From SZUA-430 sp965227535 (lineage in GTDB: Bacteria > Pseudomonadota > Alphaproteobacteria > Micropepsales > Micropepsaceae), in the NCBI GenBank assembly GCA_965227535.1, contig OZ245761.1:124001-188000 (forward strand): a DNA stretch of 64,000 nucleotides, read 5' to 3'. The position numbers and the translations under genes were made by a program. Below the pieces are notes generated by a model that was not told the origin of the DNA, did no database searches, and saw only the letters and a program-made list of their open reading frames with translations. Below, one piece after another: positions 33,608 to 42,520 of the stretch (the stretch's first letter is position 1; each line of letters starts with the position of its first letter).

Positions 33608-35215
33608 CTAATGGCTTTCGAGCGGCACCGACCTCGGCTTCGGCGAGCGCGCAAACGGAACCAAGACCAGCGCACACACGAATAACCCCGCCATCAGCAT
33701 GAACACGTCCGCGAACGCCAAGGTCAGCGCCTCGCGGATCACGACGCGCGCCATCTCCGACTGCGCCATCAACTGTGCGAGCGCCTCGTCGGTGACGCCG
33801 CTGCGCGCGATCATGGCGGTGATCTGCGACAGCGCGCTCTCAGCCGCCGCCGAATCATTCCCCATCGACTCGCTCAGCCGCAGCAAGTGAATGCGGGTAA
33901 AATCTTGCAGCCAGGTATTGACGAGCGCTATCCCGACCGCGCCGCCCAGATTGCGGCACAGATTGAAAAGCCCGCTCGCCGACTTCAGTTCCGACTGCGG
34001 CACGCTGGAAAGCGAGAGCCCGACCGCCGGCACGATGCAAAGCAAAATCGCAAAGCCGCGCATCGCCTGCGGGATGAACAACTCGTCGAAGCCCCAAGTC
34101 GAGGACACGCCCGACAGCAAATAAAGCCCCAGCGCAAAGAAGCTGAACCCGACGCCGATCACATAGCGCTGATCGATCAGCGTCGAAAGCCGCGCCGCCA
34201 GCGGCGCACCGAAGAACATGAAGCACCCGGTGACGAACACCGTCGTGCCGATATCCAGACTGGAATAGTCGCGCACGCGGCCCAGGAACACCGGCACGAG
34301 ATACGTCGCGCCGTAAAGCCCGAACCCGATGACGAAATTCAACAGACACGCCAGCGCGAACGTCGGCCGCCGGAACGGCGACAGCTGCACGATCGGCGAG
34401 GTCGAAAAATACGACCGCTCGAAGAACACGACCGCGCCGACGAACGACAACCACGCCGCGCCGGCGACGGCGGTATCGGTGAACCACTCGTGCCGCGGCC
34501 CTTCCTCCAGCATGTACTGAAGCGCGCCGAGAAACACCGCGAGCCCCGCCAGATGCAGCCAATCGATCCGGCGCAACATGGAAGGCTTCGCATCGTCGAT
34601 CTTGCCGAGCCTAATCACCAGCACCGTGATGAAGATGCCGGGGATCACGTTCATGAAGAACAGCCACTGCCATCCGACGGAATCGGTAATCCACCCGCCG
34701 ACGCTGGGCCCCAACGTCGGCGCCAGCGTCGACACCATGCCCAAGATCGCCGGGATCATCGCCTGACGCGGACCGGAGAAGATCGCAAAGCCCGTCGCGA
34801 ACACGGTCGGGATCATCGCGCCGCCGACGAACCCCTGGATGGCGCGGAAGAAAATCATCGAGTTGATGTCCCACGCGAACCCGCACGCGAGACTGGCGAG
34901 CGTGAACAACCCCGCCGACAACGCAAACAACCACCGCGTCGACAACGCCTGCGACAAGAACCCCGACAGCGGGATCATCACGATCTCAGCCATCAGATAA
35001 GCCGTCTGCACCCAGGCGATCTCGTCGGGCCCGGCCGACAACCCCGCCTGAATCGAATTCAGCGACCCCGCGACAATCTGAATGTCGAGCAGCGCCATGA
35101 ACTGCCCGAACGCCATGACGCCGAACAGCAAAAGCTTATGCCCCTCACTGATCCGCGCATGCGGCGGGAGGGGCAGGGGCGGCGCCGCATCAGCGCCGAT
35201 ATCCGCGACGGACAT
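33608..35215 (-). CDS. DHA2-family (EmrB/QacA) multidrug MFS transporter
   Basis: 535 residues with about 14 membrane helices, a proton-driven drug exporter of the inner membrane. N-terminal FMALLDIQIVAGSLNSIQAGL and WVQTAYLMAEIVMIPLSGFLSQALSTRWLF carry the DHA2 motifs, and the motif C-like GPSVGGWITDSVGWQWLFFMNVIPG follows. It is divergent from tetR-paaI-emrA at 71 bases, so this is an emrAB-type pump split around its regulator. A palindromic operator lies in the gap. Confidence 0.9.
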   Translation of the reverse strand: MSVADIGADAAPPLPLPPHARISEGHKLLLFGVMAFGQFMALLDIQIVAGSLNSIQAGLSAGPDEIAWVQTAYLMAEIVMIPLSGFLSQALSTRWLFALSAGLFTLASLACGFAWDINSMIFFRAIQGFVGGAMIPTVFATGFAIFSGPRQAMIPAILGMVSTLAPTLGPSVGGWITDSVGWQWLFFMNVIPGIFITVLVIRLGKIDDAKPSMLRRIDWLHLAGLAVFLGALQYMLEEGPRHEWFTDTAVAGAAWLSFVGAVVFFERSYFSTSPIVQLSPFRRPTFALACLLNFVIGFGLYGATYLVPVFLGRVRDYSSLDIGTTVFVTGCFMFFGAPLAARLSTLIDQRYVIGVGFSFFALGLYLLSGVSSTWGFDELFIPQAMRGFAILLCIVPAVGLSLSSVPQSELKSASGLFNLCRNLGGAVGIALVNTWLQDFTRIHLLRLSESMGNDSAAAESALSQITAMIARSGVTDEALAQLMAQSEMARVVIREALTLAFADVFMLMAGLFVCALVLVPFARSPKPRSVPLESH

Positions 35216-35242
35216 GGGGACTTGCCTTAAGTTCGCAGGTCA

Positions 35243-35264
35243 TTATATGATAATCGTCATATAA
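35243..35264. promoter_or_regulatory. TetR operator candidate
   Basis: TTATATGA-6 nt-TCATATAA, a perfect 8-bp inverted repeat in the 71-base gap between the MFS and tetR genes, which is AT-rich against a GC-rich background. Size and position fit a TetR operator controlling both directions. Confidence 0.6.
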
Positions 35265-35286
35265 AAAGCCAGGGGCGATCCTTCCG

Positions 35287-35883
35287 ATGCGTTACGGCGA
35301 AGGTCACAGCGAGAAAACCAAGAACCGCGTGGTGAAAATCGCGGCCGCCCAAATGCGCAAGCGCGGCCCCGACAACGTCGGCGTCGCCGACGTGATGAGC
35401 CGCGCGGGCCTCACCCACGGCGGCTTCTACGCACATTTTGAGTCAAAGGACGACCTCATCGCCGCCGCCATCGGCCGCATGTTCGAAGAATCGCGCGCCC
35501 GCTTCCGCGAGTGGACCGAAGGCAAGGATCAGCCCGACGCCCTGCGCGCCTACATCAACGCCTACGTCTCCAAAGCCCATCGCGACAAACCGGAAAGCGG
35601 TTGCGCCGTCGCCGCGCTCTCCAGTGACATCGGCCGTCAAGGATCGAAAGCGCGCGCCGCCTTCGACGCTGGCATCATGGGTCTCGCCAACGCCATCGGA
35701 ACGCTCTTGCCCATCGAAGACGCCGCGAAGCGCCGCGCGCTCGCGCTCTCGATGCTCGCCGAAATGACCGGCGCCGTCGCCGCCGCCCGCGCGGTCAGCG
35801 ACCAGGCGCTCTCCGAAGAAATTCTGTCCAGCGCCCGCCGCTCGCTGCGTGCCCGCGCCGGCCTCCCCGAATTGAAGCACTGA
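35287..35883 (+). CDS. TetR-family regulator of the efflux cluster
   Basis: 198 residues. The N-terminal helix-turn-helix is at about 16-55 (VVKIAAAQMRKRGPDNVGVADVMSRAGLTHGGFYAHFESKDDL), and the rest is the ligand-binding helical domain with a single ESGCAVAAL. The THGGFYAHF helix is typical of the AcrR/YcdC-like branch controlling drug efflux. It is probably a repressor acting on the palindrome at 35243 and responding to the pump's substrate. It is followed by paaI after 12 bases. Confidence 0.9.
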   Translation: MRYGEGHSEKTKNRVVKIAAAQMRKRGPDNVGVADVMSRAGLTHGGFYAHFESKDDLIAAAIGRMFEESRARFREWTEGKDQPDALRAYINAYVSKAHRDKPESGCAVAALSSDIGRQGSKARAAFDAGIMGLANAIGTLLPIEDAAKRRALALSMLAEMTGAVAAARAVSDQALSEEILSSARRSLRARAGLPELKH

Positions 35884-35895
35884 GGAACGAAACAC

Positions 35896-36351
35896 ATGGG
35901 ACACGGCAAAGACATCGACACCGCTGAACTTACCGGCTTGCAGCAGATGCAATTCTTCGCCGCCGGCGGTTTGAACTACAAAGGCATCGGCCACAAACTG
36001 GGCTTCAGCGTCGACACGGTGGAAAAAGGCCGCGTCGTCTTCGAAGCGACTCCCGGCGAAGATTCATACAATCCGCTCGGCACCGTCCACGGCGGCTACC
36101 TCGCGACATTGCTGGATAGCGCGTTGGGTTGCGCCGTCCACTCGAGCCTGAAGGCGGGCCTCGCCTACACGACACTGGAGTTGAAGGTCAGCTACCTGCG
36201 CGCCATGACCGCCGCGACCGGCCCGGTGAAAGCAGAGGGCAGGGTGATCCAAACCGGCCGCCGCGCCGCCTTCGCCGAGGGTGAAATCAAGGACGCGCAA
36301 GGCCGCGTCTACGCGACAGCGACGACAACGTGCTTGGTGTTCGACAAATGA
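35896..36351 (+). CDS. PaaI-type hotdog thioesterase
   Basis: 151 residues of the 4HBT/PaaI family, hydrolysing acyl-CoA thioesters. NPLGTVHGGYLATLLDSALGCAV (about 56-78) holds the H-G-G catalytic motif with the Asp that follows. YTTLELKVSYLRAMTAATGPV is the next family block. Placed between tetR and emrA, overlapping emrA by ATGA, it may detoxify an acyl-CoA or acylated compound handled with the pump. In other alphaproteobacteria I recall a paaI near rplM, so it may instead be an ancestral neighbour. Confidence 0.88.
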   Translation: MGHGKDIDTAELTGLQQMQFFAAGGLNYKGIGHKLGFSVDTVEKGRVVFEATPGEDSYNPLGTVHGGYLATLLDSALGCAVHSSLKAGLAYTTLELKVSYLRAMTAATGPVKAEGRVIQTGRRAAFAEGEIKDAQGRVYATATTTCLVFDK

Positions 36352-37463
36352 GCACGATCCTCCGCCGCGTCCGCCAACTCCCGCGCCGCGCCTGGATCGT
36401 CTTCGCGCTGGCGATCATGGCCGGCACCGGCGGCATCTGGTGGCTGAACGCGGCGCCAAGCAGCGTATCCACCGACAACGCGTATCTGAAGGCCGACATC
36501 AGCTTCGTCGCCCCGCGCGTGCGCGGCCTCGTCGCCGCGATCCTCGTCAAAGACAACCAAGTCGTCCGCGCCGGCGACCCGCTCGTCCGCCTCGACGACA
36601 CCGAATACGCCTCGCGCGTCCGCTCCGCCGAAGCCGACGTCGGCGAAGGCGAAGCGAACGTCGCCGCCGCCCGCGCCGCACTCGAACGCCTCGCCGCCGA
36701 ACAATCGCTGGCCCGCGCGAACTTGCAGGAAGCGCGCACGTCAATCGCCGCAGCCGAAGCCGAACGCAACCGCGCCCGCGACGACCGCACGCGCTACGCC
36801 GCGCTGGTCGACAAAGGCTACGTCGCCCGCCAACGCTTCGAGACCGCGTCGGCCGCCGCGACGACCGCCGACGCCAACGTCGACAAAGCGCGCGCGTCAT
36901 CGTCGGTCGCGCAGAACCAGGTCGAAGTCAGTCTGCGTCGCCGCGCCGAACTTGAAGCCGCCGTCAAACAAGCCGAAGCCCAAAAGGCAAAGGCCGAAGC
37001 AACGCTCGCCCTCGCGCGCCAAGATCTCGGTGACACGGTGATCCGTGCCCCGGTCGACGGCATCATCGGCGACCGCAAAATCGAAACCGGTGAATACGTC
37101 CAAGCCGGCACGCGCCTGATGGCGGTCGTGGCCATCGACAATCTCTACGTCGTCGCCAACTTCAAAGAGACCCAAACCGACCGCATGCTCCCCGGCCAAA
37201 AGGCGGAGATCTACGTCGACGCGCTCTCAGGCGACCCGCTCGAAGGCACCGTCGAAAGCCTGGCCCCCGCGTCCGGCTCCGAATTCGCGCTGCTCCCCTT
37301 CGAACCCGGCACGGGCAACTTCACCAAAATCGTCCAACGCGTCCCCGTACGCATCAAGCTCTCGAAGGCCGCAGTCTTCAACCGCCTACGCCCCGGCCTC
37401 TCCGTTTCCGCGACCGTAGAACTCGTTCCTCCCACGGCCGCGCAACTGGCGGCGCTTCGATAG
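36348..37463 (+). CDS. EmrA/HlyD-family membrane fusion protein
   Basis: 371 residues, anchored by one N-terminal helix (about 13-34). SVSTDNAYLKADISFVAPRVRG starts the lipoyl half; a long coiled coil (about 95-205, Ala/Glu/Arg-rich) spans the periplasm; the second lipoyl half and VIRAPVDGIIGDRKIETGEYVQAG, then the beta-barrel, follow. It bridges the DHA2 pump to an outer-membrane channel, probably TolC, not encoded here. ATG overlaps the paaI stop, giving translational coupling. Confidence 0.92.
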   Translation: MSTILRRVRQLPRRAWIVFALAIMAGTGGIWWLNAAPSSVSTDNAYLKADISFVAPRVRGLVAAILVKDNQVVRAGDPLVRLDDTEYASRVRSAEADVGEGEANVAAARAALERLAAEQSLARANLQEARTSIAAAEAERNRARDDRTRYAALVDKGYVARQRFETASAAATTADANVDKARASSSVAQNQVEVSLRRRAELEAAVKQAEAQKAKAEATLALARQDLGDTVIRAPVDGIIGDRKIETGEYVQAGTRLMAVVAIDNLYVVANFKETQTDRMLPGQKAEIYVDALSGDPLEGTVESLAPASGSEFALLPFEPGTGNFTKIVQRVPVRIKLSKAAVFNRLRPGLSVSATVELVPPTAAQLAALR

Positions 37464-37582
37464 ACGAAGCGCCGCATTTTCTCCTCGCGCGTGTGAGAAT
37501 TCGCACCACCTCCCTTATCGCCGTACCAGTTCCTGGCGCGATTCATTCGCGCTAGTCTGGCGACACGGGGACGGGGGTTTCT

Positions 37583-38461
37583 ATGGCATTTATATCGAGG
37601 GCGTTCATTGCGCTCATCGGAATCGTTTTCCTGATCAGCGCCGGACCTGGTGCGTACAGGACCGCGCAATCATGGCTCGTGGGCGACGACTCCACATGGT
37701 GGCGCGGCGACGATGTCATCGCGCCGAAGCGTGTGGAGGAACTGGCCGCCAAGGGTCAGCGCGAGCAACTGATTTCTTTCCGCGACGCTCTCAGGGGCAT
37801 TGGCCAGCAGAGCGCAGAACTCTACGCGATCGGCGTCGGACAAGTGAACTTGAGTGAGCCTGAGAACATTCCCGGCGTGACGGTGACGGGTAGTAGGCAG
37901 TCCACAAGCAATTTCACATCGAGCGCGCCCGTGACGGTGGTCGGCGAAGACGGCGACACGCCGCCGTATCCGATCTACGGCCGGTTCAATAACATCGTCT
38001 TGTTCGAGAAAAAGAAGGACGCCTTCACCACTGTCTTCGAAAAGCGCGCCGCCATCTCGAGCTTCCAGGTCGGCTGGCGGACATCGCGCCCCGTGCTCGC
38101 GATCTTCGTGGCGGAAGTCGACACCGACGGCGATGGCGCCCTCTCGGACAGCGACATGGAGGTGCTCTACGTCTACGCGCTCGACGACAAGACCCTTCAC
38201 CGCATACCGCTTGACAACATGCATGCGGACAGCGTCATCGGCATACCGAACGCGGACTATCTGCTTGTCCAGTATCGGGTCGATCGCGACAAGGATGGCC
38301 AAATCCAAGGCAGCCGCGGCCGCGACGAAGAAGAACCCACGACAATCATGCGCGTGGACTTGAAGACATTTGCCGTAAAGCCGTTCGTTCCGACCGACGT
38401 CGCAGCCAACCTGCAGCGGATCCTGGAAGGACGCGCCGAGCAGCCGCCGTCCGCGCCGTAA
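37583..38461 (+). CDS. Membrane-anchored EF-hand protein, paralogue 1
   Basis: 292 residues with an N-terminal membrane anchor or signal (about 6-24). First of three paralogues in the window (others at 41669 and 43416). Shared core: GRFNNIVLFEKKK (133-145), VFEKRAAISSF (151-161), then an EF-hand-like loop D180-T-D-G-D184-G-A-L-S-D-S-D191, LYVYALDDKTLHRI, and a second loop D234-R-D-K-D238-G-Q-I. A C-terminal IMRVDLKTFAVKPF closes the fold. Calcium binding is inferred from the loops. Position 12 of the first loop is Asp rather than Glu. Probably periplasmic side. A TTCCTG-17-TAGTCT promoter-like pair precedes it. Confidence 0.65.
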   Translation: MAFISRAFIALIGIVFLISAGPGAYRTAQSWLVGDDSTWWRGDDVIAPKRVEELAAKGQREQLISFRDALRGIGQQSAELYAIGVGQVNLSEPENIPGVTVTGSRQSTSNFTSSAPVTVVGEDGDTPPYPIYGRFNNIVLFEKKKDAFTTVFEKRAAISSFQVGWRTSRPVLAIFVAEVDTDGDGALSDSDMEVLYVYALDDKTLHRIPLDNMHADSVIGIPNADYLLVQYRVDRDKDGQIQGSRGRDEEEPTTIMRVDLKTFAVKPFVPTDVAANLQRILEGRAEQPPSAP

Positions 38462-38678
38462 GGCCCTTTTTCGCTGAAGCGCGCAAATTCTTCTTTAACG
38501 CAATCTACCTACAGGCGAGATTCAGTGCCGTTCGGTCGCGTGAGGCGCTAGTGCGTTTGTATCAGCGTTGATGCGAAGCGCACCGGCTTGTGCTCTTATG
38601 GTCTTTGTTGGCGCGCTGCTTCGCCACGATTTCGCCCCCATGGTGTGCGACACGCGGCGCGAACAAACGGAGGTAGCC

Positions 38679-39038
38679 ATGAAGGCTTCGCTATTCTTAT
38701 GTGCGTCTGTCGCGGTTCTCGCGACGTCGTTGGTTTGGACCGGTGCGCAGGCGGCGCCAGGTGAGTCGAGTCAAAAGGGACTGAGCTTCTTCCGCCTCGC
38801 CGACGATCCGGCGGCTGAGAAGGCGTGCAGAGACAAAGGCGGTGCCGTCTCGACCGATCAAGACGGTTACAAAGTTTGCACCATGCCGCGCAGCTGTCCG
38901 GCGCCGGGCGGCGCGACGCGCAGCAGCAGGATCGACGCGAACGACGCGGCGGCGGCGAAGCGGTGCCAAGACACATGCGGCGTCGTCTCGACGGACGCTT
39001 CCGGCGCAAAGGTTTGTACAAAGCCCGAGGGCGCTTGA
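38679..39038 (+). CDS. Small exported protein with two Cys repeats
   Basis: 119 residues. Signal peptide MKASLFLCASVAVLATSLVW..AQA, then two related units: KACRDKGGAVSTDQDGYKVCTMP and KRCQDTCGVVSTDASGAKVCTKP, each ending in V-C-T-x-P and holding paired Cys. The units look like a tandem duplication with disulphides by inference. ATG 38679 follows CGGAGGTAGCC; the frame opens earlier at 38568. Function unknown. Confidence 0.7.
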   Translation: MKASLFLCASVAVLATSLVWTGAQAAPGESSQKGLSFFRLADDPAAEKACRDKGGAVSTDQDGYKVCTMPRSCPAPGGATRSSRIDANDAAAAKRCQDTCGVVSTDASGAKVCTKPEGA

Positions 39039-39088
39039 GGACAATGACGAAGGCGGCCTAACGGCCGTCGCTTGGGGGAGTGGGGGAC

Positions 39089-40420
39089 ATGTTTGGTTCA
39101 AAGCGTATCGCCGCGATCGCGGCGATCGGCATCGCCGTATTCGCGAGCGCGGGGACGGCGTCGGCCGATGTCCCACGTCCGCTTGAATCGACGCTGTCCT
39201 ATCAAATGCTGCAGATGGAAGGCAGCGTCCGGCGCGTGCCGAAGGCGAAGTTCGACCTCCTGCGATCGGCGTTGGAGCGCGCCCGCTATGACGCGGCCTC
39301 TCAACATACGCGGCCTGACACGCGCCGAGAGGCGATCGAAGTGCTCGACGCCATTCAGATCGCGCTTGCAAAGCACAACTTCATCCAGCCGACGTCGCGC
39401 GAGGATTGGACGGATACGATCGGCGACGCTCTCGAGCCGCTCGCGCTATCGCGCGAAGAACGTAGACGGCTGTTGTCGCCCGGCGAAGTAAACGGCTTTC
39501 GCGCGCGCTACATCGATCCCGACAAGCCGCTCTACTACATCGACGACGACATCGGCTCTCAACTCATCATCAGCGTCGGCCAGCGGATGGGCTGGGACAT
39601 CCGTCTCGTCTGGGTCGACGACCACTACTTCGTACGCTGGTATCTAACGCCGAAGCTGGCGGTCAATTGGGACTGGACCGCGGGCGGTCCCACCCGGAAC
39701 GAAGACTATTCCACCGACGAGGGCGCCTATTATCGGGATTGGCCCGCGCGTCAGCGCTATCTCAAAGGCCTCACGTCGACCTATGCGCACGCGCAGTTCC
39801 TCTACCTCCTAGCGCGGCACGTAAACGGCGCCGGCAAGCGAAAGGTGCTGGAGCTGGCGATGGCGACCGATCCCACGCACGAGCAGGTGCAAAACGGCCT
39901 GGCATGGCTCTATGCGACCGAGCCCGGTCTCGGGCGCGGCTACGCACGCTTGGCGGTGCAGTATGCGTTGTCGGCATGGGCGGCGACGCCTACCGACCCC
40001 GCCACTGCCGACACGGTTGCATGCGCTTTTGCTGCGACGGGCGAGCGCTCGCTTGCGATCCAACTCGAAAGATTTGCGATCGATCGCTTGAGGGAGGCGG
40101 GAAGGAACAGATCGGTTTCCGAATACGAAAGCCGCCTTCGCCAAATCCAAGCGGGCCAGCGCTGCTCAGCAGCTTCATCATCGCCACTTCGCCCGGCGTC
40201 TGCGGGTCAGCCGTCCACGCGCGAACTCTCGGCCGAACCCGCACTGACACAAGACGCGCCTCAGCCGACGGGCGAGCCACGGTCATCCGCCGTGCCGCTT
40301 GCAGCGCCCCCTGCGGTCGCCCCGGAAGTGCCGCCGCCGCTTCCGATATCGCCCACACTCTCCGATGCGCCGCCGGCGCAGTCGTCTACGGCGGAGGACG
40401 GCCTGCCGCCACGGCGCTAG
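39089..40420 (+). CDS. Exported transglutaminase-like/TPR-like protein
   Basis: 443 residues with a signal peptide (MFGSKRIAAIAAIGIAVFASAGTASA). A middle block, DDHYFVRWYLTPKLAVNWDWTAGGPTRNEDYSTDEGAYYRDWP, resembles the H/V-R-W and NW-D parts of bacterial transglutaminase-like proteins that are followed by TPR repeats, and LAWLYATEPGLGRGYARLA...WAATPTDPATADTVACAF (about 270-310) fits such repeats. The catalytic Cys is not apparent, so it may be inactive. The C-terminal 80 residues are Pro/Ala/Ser-rich and disordered. ATG 39089 follows GGGGGAGTGGGGG. Confidence 0.6.
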   Translation: MFGSKRIAAIAAIGIAVFASAGTASADVPRPLESTLSYQMLQMEGSVRRVPKAKFDLLRSALERARYDAASQHTRPDTRREAIEVLDAIQIALAKHNFIQPTSREDWTDTIGDALEPLALSREERRRLLSPGEVNGFRARYIDPDKPLYYIDDDIGSQLIISVGQRMGWDIRLVWVDDHYFVRWYLTPKLAVNWDWTAGGPTRNEDYSTDEGAYYRDWPARQRYLKGLTSTYAHAQFLYLLARHVNGAGKRKVLELAMATDPTHEQVQNGLAWLYATEPGLGRGYARLAVQYALSAWAATPTDPATADTVACAFAATGERSLAIQLERFAIDRLREAGRNRSVSEYESRLRQIQAGQRCSAASSSPLRPASAGQPSTRELSAEPALTQDAPQPTGEPRSSAVPLAAPPAVAPEVPPPLPISPTLSDAPPAQSSTAEDGLPPRR

Positions 40421-40561
40421 CAACCGCGGCGACAGGTATCATATTACCACATCAAATTTAGCGAGCTTTTCTGCCGCACTTAGGGCCATTCGCATTGACA
40501 ATGCGGGTGGCCGCCTCTATCCACGCGCCTCCAATCGAACCAGATGGACTTGCATAACGTC

Positions 40562-41023
40562 ATGTCGACCTATTCGGCCAAGGCGTCGGAAATCACGAAG
40601 GACTGGGTGCTGATCGACGCCAATGGGCTCGTCGTCGGCCGCCTCGCCGCTGTGATCGCGACCCGCCTGCGCGGCAAACACAAGCCGACCTACACGCCCC
40701 ACATGGACTGCGGTGACAACGTCGTCGTCGTCAATGCGGACAAGGTTGTCCTCACCGGCAACAAGATGAAGGGCAAGGTCTTTCACTATCACACCGGTTA
40801 TCCGGGCGGCATTAAAGACCGCGTGGTGGGCAAGATCCTGACCGGCAAGCACCCGGAACGGGTTCTTCAGAAAGCCGTCGAACGCATGCTGCCCGGCGGC
40901 GTGCTCGGCCGCGCGCAGCTCGGTCACCTGTTCGTCTACGCAGGCCCTGAGCACAAGCAAACGGCGCAGCAGCCCAAGACGCTGGACGTCAAATCCATGA
41001 ATTCGAAGAACGTGAGGCGCTAA
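40562..41023 (+). CDS. rplM: Ribosomal protein L13
   Basis: 153 residues, large-subunit protein L13. MSTYSAKASEITKDWVLIDANGLVVGRLAA and the DCGDNVVVVNADKVVLTGNK / YHTGYPGG blocks match bacterial L13, as does RMLPGGVLGRAQL. ATG at 40562 is the usual L13 start; a few codons upstream also lie in frame. It is followed by rpsI after 3 bases, the standard rplM-rpsI operon. The C-terminal extension is slightly longer than E. coli's 142. Confidence 0.97.
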   Translation: MSTYSAKASEITKDWVLIDANGLVVGRLAAVIATRLRGKHKPTYTPHMDCGDNVVVVNADKVVLTGNKMKGKVFHYHTGYPGGIKDRVVGKILTGKHPERVLQKAVERMLPGGVLGRAQLGHLFVYAGPEHKQTAQQPKTLDVKSMNSKNVRR

Positions 41024-41026
41024 ACG

Positions 41027-41518
41027 ATGGCCGATGAAGTTCGTTCATTCAGCGACGTCAAGGCGACGCTGATCAAGCGCCCGACCGGCGACGCGCAACA
41101 GACGCCGGACGCCACCAAGAAGATCGACGCGCAAGGCCGCGCCTACGCGACCGGCCGCCGCAAGAACGCGGTCGCCCGCGTCTGGATCAAGCCGGGCTCC
41201 GGCAAGGTCACGATCAACGCGAAAGACGAAACCGTCTACTTCGCGCGCGCCGTTCTGCGCATGATCCTGCGCCAGCCGCTGGTCGTGTCCGGCCGCGAAA
41301 CGCAGTTCGACGTGGTCGCCACCGTTCTCGGCGGCGGTCTCTCGGGCCAAGCCGGCGCCGTGCGCCACGGCATCTCGCGCGCGCTCGTCAACTACGAGCC
41401 CGACCTGAAGCCCGTCCTGAAAAAGCACGGCTTCATGACCCGCGACAGCCGCATGGTGGAACGCAAAAAGTTCGGCCGCGCAAAAGCCCGCCGCAGCTTC
41501 CAGTTCTCGAAGCGCTAA
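41027..41518 (+). CDS. rpsI: Ribosomal protein S9
   Basis: 163 residues, small-subunit protein S9. The core begins at YATGRRKNAVARVWIKPGSGKVTIN (about 40-64) and ends with the invariant ...ARRSFQFSKR, whose final Arg contacts P-site tRNA. The first 38 residues are an N-terminal extension (SDVKATLIKRPTGDAQQTPDATKKID) common in alphaproteobacteria. It forms an operon with rplM and is followed by a strong terminator. Confidence 0.97.
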   Translation: MADEVRSFSDVKATLIKRPTGDAQQTPDATKKIDAQGRAYATGRRKNAVARVWIKPGSGKVTINAKDETVYFARAVLRMILRQPLVVSGRETQFDVVATVLGGGLSGQAGAVRHGISRALVNYEPDLKPVLKKHGFMTRDSRMVERKKFGRAKARRSFQFSKR

Positions 41519-41556
41519 AACGACAGAATTCGCGCCCCAGAAGGTGCGGAAGGAAA

Positions 41557-41585
41557 GGGCGTTCCGGCAACGGAGCGCCCTTTTT
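41557..41585 (+). terminator. Intrinsic terminator of rplM-rpsI
   Basis: GGGCGTTCCG, GCAA loop, CGGAGCGCCC followed by TTTTT, 38 bases after the rpsI stop. A textbook rho-independent terminator. Confidence 0.9.
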
Positions 41586-41668
41586 GCTTATGCTGATGCG
41601 CTGTGGGCTCACAGGTCTCGCGCCAACTCAGTATAGACTGTCCCCTGGACTGCGTTTTGGGGGACGCT

Positions 41669-42520
41669 GTGTTGAAGACTTTTTTCAAATCATTGGCCTA
41701 TCTCTATGTCGCCATCGCGCTCGCCCCGCTGGTGATACTTGCGATCGCACTGGGCGTCAGTTTGGCGGGCGGCAGATCGTTCTGGCCGTTCCTGCCCTAC
41801 GGCGCGGCCGAGATTGACGCGTCCCAACCCGTCAAGGAACAAATCACTTTTCGAACGGGACCCTTGCAGGTCGCGGGCGACTTGAGCGCCGGAACGGCAC
41901 GCTATGCCATCGGTGTCGGGCAAGCCTCAAGCCCGACGCAGCCCCAGGCAGTCGTCGCGCCGAGAAACCTCGTCGACACCTACTACGTCGTGGCCACGGA
42001 CGTGGACTATGTGGGCGGCACCGCATCGCAGGCGGGCCAATTCAACAATATTCTGCTGCAGCAAAAGACGGGGGCGGCGCTCAGCAAGGTGTTCGACAAC
42101 CGCGTGTCGGTGAAGCTTTTCGCCGGCGTCGAGACGCCGAACGGCCCGGCGCTCGTCATCCTTGCGACGGACAAAGACACGAACAAGGACGGCAAATTAG
42201 ATTCCAAAGACATGCACGACATCTACGTCCACCCGCTTGACGGCGGCGCGCCGCGCGGGATCGCCGGAGTGGCTGGAAACGTCACGGCCGTTGATACGCT
42301 GTCTCAGCCCGGAGCGATCATCGTGCGCGCGGTGTTGGACACCAACGGCGACGGATCGGCGTTGAAGGGTTATCCCGTCCCATACAGCGTGTTCCCTGAA
42401 GAGCCGCAGCGCGTGTATCGGATCGACCTCAAGACGCTGGAAGCAACACCCCTCGTCGCGCCGGCGACGATCGATGAACTTCAAAAGGCCTTAGACACGG
42501 CAGCGCCCCCTAAGCCCTGA
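41669..42520 (+). CDS. Membrane-anchored EF-hand protein, paralogue 2
   Basis: 283 residues with an N-terminal membrane helix (about 11-34). Shared core with the genes at 37583 and 43416: GQFNNILLQQKTGAALSKVFDNRVSVKLF (123-151), EF-hand-like loop D170-T-N-K-D174-G-K-L-D-S-K-D181, DIYVHPLD, and second loop D224-T-N-G-D228-G. The C-terminus RVYRIDLKTLEATPL matches as well. Start is a GTG at 41669 after TTTTGGGGGAC; the frame opens earlier at 41603. It follows the rpsI terminator, so it has its own promoter; TATAGACT upstream is a -10 candidate. Confidence 0.65.
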   Translation: MLKTFFKSLAYLYVAIALAPLVILAIALGVSLAGGRSFWPFLPYGAAEIDASQPVKEQITFRTGPLQVAGDLSAGTARYAIGVGQASSPTQPQAVVAPRNLVDTYYVVATDVDYVGGTASQAGQFNNILLQQKTGAALSKVFDNRVSVKLFAGVETPNGPALVILATDKDTNKDGKLDSKDMHDIYVHPLDGGAPRGIAGVAGNVTAVDTLSQPGAIIVRAVLDTNGDGSALKGYPVPYSVFPEEPQRVYRIDLKTLEATPLVAPATIDELQKALDTAAPPKP

